DNA of 15,677 nt from an uncultured Clostridium sp. (GTDB lineage Bacteria > Bacillota > Clostridia > TANB77 > CAG-508): the NCBI GenBank assembly GCA_945874585.1, contig CAMCHB010000017.1, forward strand, positions 1 through 15,677, read 5' to 3'. Made by a program: the position numbers and the translations under genes. The notes beneath the pieces were generated by a model. It saw nothing but the letters and a program-made list of their open reading frames with translations, searched no databases and was not told the origin of the DNA. Each line of letters opens with the position of its first letter. The first letter of the stretch is position 1. Shown one piece after another: positions 15,356-15,677 of the stretch.

Positions 15356-15677
15356 GTTGGTGACGAAACTAACATTGAAAGGAAAGAATAATTATGTATC
15401 ATATAAAGAATATCACAAAAGAAAAGGTAAATACCTAAAATATAGTGAAAGATTAAAAGATATATCTCCTAGAATTATGGAAAAATATCTTACACCAGAA
15501 CTAAATGAATTTTTAATCTTTTCTAAAAACTATGGAGAACCTGTTGATATGATTTTGCAATATGCAAAAATTCTTTATGAACATCTTGTTCACTTTGTAG
15601 AAGAACGTCACTTAATGAATTATTCTTCACTTATAGCAATAAATAATCTTTATACTAATATAGATAGCTTACACAAT
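15354..15677 (+). CDS. Unrecognised open frame, 3' truncated, start ambiguous or frameshifted
   Basis: One frame is open to the window end from an ATG at 15354. It encodes a Lys/Tyr/Leu-rich, mostly helical protein of at least 108 residues that I do not recognise. That ATG overlaps the likely -10 element and has no ribosome binding site. The best-placed start, ATG 15394 with AAAGGAAAG upstream, is in another frame and stops after 14 codons at 15436-15438. One extra base in the A run 15417-15420 would join it to the long frame. So this is either a frameshifted gene, a sequencing error, a gene with a weak start, or a leader peptide followed by a gene. Confidence that coding sequence exists here is moderate; the start is uncertain. 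Confidence 0.5.
   Translation, partial: MLVTKLTLKGKNNYVSYKEYHKRKGKYLKYSERLKDISPRIMEKYLTPELNEFLIFSKNYGEPVDMILQYAKILYEHLVHFVEERHLMNYSSLIAINNLYTNIDSLHN

Noticed and set aside
1..15677. CRISPR array, tRNA, rRNA, insertion sequence or prophage genes
   Set aside because: No regularly spaced identical repeats, tRNA-like cloverleaf, rRNA segment, transposase motif or terminal inverted repeats were seen. The only tandem repeats are diverged BIG2 coding units.

Overview
The window comes from an AT-rich Gram-positive (Firmicutes-type) bacterium. The signs are AAGGAGG-like ribosome binding sites, an LPXTG cell-wall sorting signal, a fructose PTS with HPr and enzyme I, and Cof-type HAD and MutY proteins of Firmicutes style. 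UGA is used only as a stop and UGG encodes Trp, so the standard code applies. Gut-dwelling Erysipelotrichia-like Firmicutes would fit, but the sequence alone does not prove this.

Region 1 (1-349): the last codons of an unidentified gene, a strong terminator, then a regulatory stretch with a WalR-box-like direct repeat and a good sigma-A-type promoter.

Region 2 (350-8295): a five-gene, tightly packed operon of secreted proteins that together look like a small cohesin-dockerin complex built around cysteine peptidases. In order: (a) a cohesin held by a C-terminal membrane segment; (b) a 1217-residue papain-like protein with a destroyed catalytic centre, lectin-like domain, six Ig-like (BIG2) domains and a dockerin; (c) a cohesin-plus-dockerin adaptor; (d) an apparently active papain-like peptidase with lectin-like domain and dockerin; (e) a cohesin with an Asn-rich linker and an LPKTG wall anchor. 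Three cohesins and three dockerins in one transcription unit suggest a self-contained surface assembly for proteolysis or peptide/protein binding, not a classical cellulosome. No glycoside hydrolase is present. A terminator follows (e).

Region 3 (8359-14328): mutY (A/G-specific adenine glycosylase), then a complete fructose uptake and phosphorylation set: 1-phosphofructokinase, fructose PTS IIABC, HPr and enzyme I, with very short gaps or an overlap. Phosphate flows from PEP through EI, HPr, IIA and IIB to fructose; fructose-1-phosphate is then converted to fructose-1,6-bisphosphate by FruK. A symmetrical terminator closes this operon and the convergent HAD gene.

Region 4 (14391-15677): a Cof-type HAD phosphatase on the minus strand with its own promoter, and divergently a truncated, unrecognised open frame running off the window end whose start is ambiguous or frameshifted.
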